NCBI GenBank assembly: GCA_032158295.1
Contig: CM063243.1
Span: 11,120,678-11,184,677 of the forward strand
Length of the DNA stretch: 64,000 bases
Source of the DNA: Pycnopodia helianthoides
Taxonomy: Eukaryota; Echinodermata; Asteroidea; Forcipulatida; Asteriidae
Reading direction: 5' to 3'
This document shows positions 61,982-64,000 of the stretch, piece by piece. Every line of letters begins with the position of its first letter. Position 1 is the first letter of the stretch. The translations under genes were made by a program, and so were the position numbers. The notes below the pieces were generated by a model. It was not told the origin of the DNA. It was given only the letters and a program-made list of their open reading frames with translations, and did not search any database.

Positions 61982-64000
61982 CTAAACAATATCTAATACT
62001 GCATGCTTCAGTGAAATGAAAATGTCTCCATTTAAATAGTATCCACATAAGGGATGGTAATCTAATAACTGATCAACCTCAACACAAATTGTTGGCACAT
62101 CTGCTGTGGCTTGAAGTACTTTATACAGCCCAACATCTCGGAGAAACACAGATTTGCAAGTGTTAGCTATAAAGTAAGCATGATCTGAACCACTAACAAT
62201 TACTAGCTCAATTTGCCCCAGCATTAAGTCACCATCTATTTTTTTTAGCACAACATACATCCCTTTTACATATTTCATTCCACGTATGATAATACTGTTG
62301 CTTGAAAGACCCCCAGTATGAAGCTCCACACAAGACGAAACTGCTTCTTGTATCAAATCATTATTTCAACTCCACACAGAACTTGACTGCCTTGTCATCA
62401 ATTTGCACTGGTTTTTGAAATAAAGAGCCAGAATTGTGAAATGCTTGCAGTAGTTGATGTGTTTCAGAAAGTGTGTGTGTAATATTGATAAAATTTTTAC
62501 TTGTTCGAGTGCATGACTTGAAGAAAGTGTGTTTACTTTCCATTCGCATTGTCCAGAGACGAATTAATGGCCCAAATAGTAAAATCAGTTCTGGATAATG
62601 CGTTAAGAAGTGGTGCTTCGGCCTCAACCGCACATCACTAAAAATTGTGACCCTTGAAGTGATGTACTCCTCTATGAGCACATTCAGATATGCTATCTGT
62701 GGTTTGGTGACTTGGGGTGCACAGATTAGTTCAACAATTGTCCTTAATAGCAAGATTAGATTCCACACTGGATCCTGGAAATCTTTTATCCTGTTGAGTA
62801 CAAGCATGGGGAATATGCGAAGTAAAACCCAATTCTGTACTGCATGACCCCCAAGCTTTTGTCCGTTTGGATTCACAGTATTTGGCTTGTCTAAACTATC
62901 AGAACCAAGTAGTTTGAAGTGCTTCAACAATGTATTTAGTTCTTGATATGTAAACCATTTATTTTCCTTGACGAGGAACTTAATATATAACGCCATATCA
63001 TATTGAACAATTCCCTCAAATAAATCATGTGCTATACAAGGAGGTAGTCCAGGATTGCAGACATGGAAATGGCGAAGTTCATTGAAAATTGAGTTTTTCT
63101 TGATCCCTTCAAAGGTAGAGCACTCTTGGTTAAGCTCAAGATGTTCTATAGCTGCGTCATAATTTTCTGGTGTTCGTCTTTCTGAAGTCCTCTGTGCCTG
63201 TACATTGCCCGAAAAGATGTCATCTTTTTGTATTTTGCAAAATCTACACATGTAGTGTGCAGTACTGAAGTTTTCTGAAAAACCTCCCAGATAATGGCTA
63301 CCTAAGTTGTCACCCAGGATACAGACAACAGCTCCTTTAACATTCTTGTTAACTCCTGCTACATTTATGTTAACACCATGTTCTTCAATGTCTTTCAAAT
63401 CCATGACAATTCTTCTGAATACACGCTCTTGACCAAAATACTGCAAATCTGTGTCCCGGCACAAAGCAACTAACTGAATGGGATCGATCTTTGATCGGTT
63501 GTGTGGGTATATATTACCTAGAGTGTAATATACAGCAACAATTTTATGCTTTTTCCTTGCAGACCCCAAAGGGTTTACAATTTCAAAGGCATCCTGATAG
63601 AGAATTATCTTCAATGAATCCTGCAAACGTGTGAAAAGTTCTATACTCTTAAACATACTCCCATCGCTGAAATCGCTGTATATGTCCTCTTCTCCTTGTA
63701 AGGGATTAATATACTGTTCTTGGACTGATAGGTCTTTAAAAAGTGCCTGTAAGCTCTCTCTAATTGGCACATAATGAAAATGTCTACAGGTATTTGTATC
63801 ATCAGTTCCAAGGTTCATTGCAATGGGTTCTACATACGACATATTGTTCCTGAAGAACTCCTTTCTCGTGAAATGTGAACGCAGTGGTCCTGAGGTCTTT
63901 TTGTGAGCAGAAGTGAACAAGTTTTGACATTCTATGTCTTCTAAAATCTGTGAAATTACTTCTTCCTTTACACCAGTAGAAGTCAATTTTGATTTAAGAT
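61982..64000 (-). pseudogene. CACTA/Tnp2-like transposase, frameshifted, 5' end outside window
   Basis: A frame from the window edge to TAA at 62361 encodes at least 541 residues; the first apparent start is TTG and the frame stays open to 64000, so the N-terminus lies outside. Visible features: QDAFEIVNPLG (Asp about 132), GDNLGSHYLGGF (Asp about 226) followed by MCRFC, IAHDLFEGIVQYD (about 319-330) and RMESKHTFFKS (Glu about 483). The first two resemble the DGFNPF and DxPA...CPxC regions of plant Tnp2 transposases. A second frame, 62356-61982 (125 codons), continues with the usual C-terminus (QLLDYHPL, then ISLKHAV) but is shifted by one base. This is an apparent one-nucleotide insertion in the GAAATAATG stretch. 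Probably inactive, unless it is an assembly error or programmed frameshift. Confidence 0.72.

Larger units (their letters stand above)
54871..64000 (-). mobile_element. Large CACTA/EnSpm-like DNA transposon, right end outside window
   Basis: The inferred left terminus is CACTG at 54871, directly after CTA (possible 3-bp target duplication). About 530 bp of subterminal short palindromes follow, then a spliced SAM-domain gene and a transposase-like gene, both on the minus strand. The transposase has features that line up with plant Tnp2-type proteins: an Asp in QDAFEIVNPLG, then GDNLGSHYLGGF with MCRFC. CACTA elements are known for CACT ends, subterminal repeats and a second gene. The far terminus and target duplication are not visible, and two smaller inverted repeats are nested inside, so the boundaries are inference. 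Confidence 0.6.

Overview
The window looks like an AT-rich stretch of a metazoan nuclear genome, most likely an echinoderm and probably a sea star. Three things support this: spliced genes with GT-AG introns; a complete NK2-class homeobox gene of the Nkx2.1 type; and many short inverted-repeat (MITE-like) elements whose ends resemble repeats I remember from sea star sequences. The species assignment is inference.

Layout. 1-2.8 kb (+): possible last exon and 3' region of a gene that begins left of the window. 3.96-9.4 kb (+): a candidate multi-exon gene of unknown function, with a CRE-like promoter and several splice-bounded open exons, broken up by dispersed repeats; I could not join all exons in one frame. 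9.4-37 kb: intergenic, with MITEs, a 109-bp hairpin beside a 1.6-kb tandem array, locally duplicated segments and GC-richer islands of non-repetitive DNA. 37.05-39.10 kb (-): Nkx2.1, two coding exons, 373 residues. 39.1-54.8 kb: 5' flank and gene desert, with more GC-richer islands (candidate enhancers), a compound CTG/GAT/TTTG microsatellite and another MITE. 54.87 kb to the right edge: most of a large DNA transposon, apparently CACTA/EnSpm-like, that continues out of the window.

The transposon is the most interesting unit. Its inferred left end starts with CACTG and is followed by about 530 bp of repeated TTCCGTAA/TTACGGAA palindromes, typical of subterminal binding-site arrays. Further in, both on the minus strand, lie a spliced five-exon gene for a 521-residue SAM-domain protein and a transposase-like gene. 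The transposase frame is open through the window edge and carries an apparent one-base frameshift near its C-terminus. The two genes plus the subterminal array suggest a two-gene element in which the SAM protein is an accessory factor.

Nkx2.1 is the only confidently named host gene. In hemichordates, chordates and some echinoderms it belongs to the pharyngeal cluster (nkx2.1, nkx2.2, pax1/9, foxA). No second homeobox appears within 37 kb on one side or 25 kb on the other, so any partner lies outside the window.
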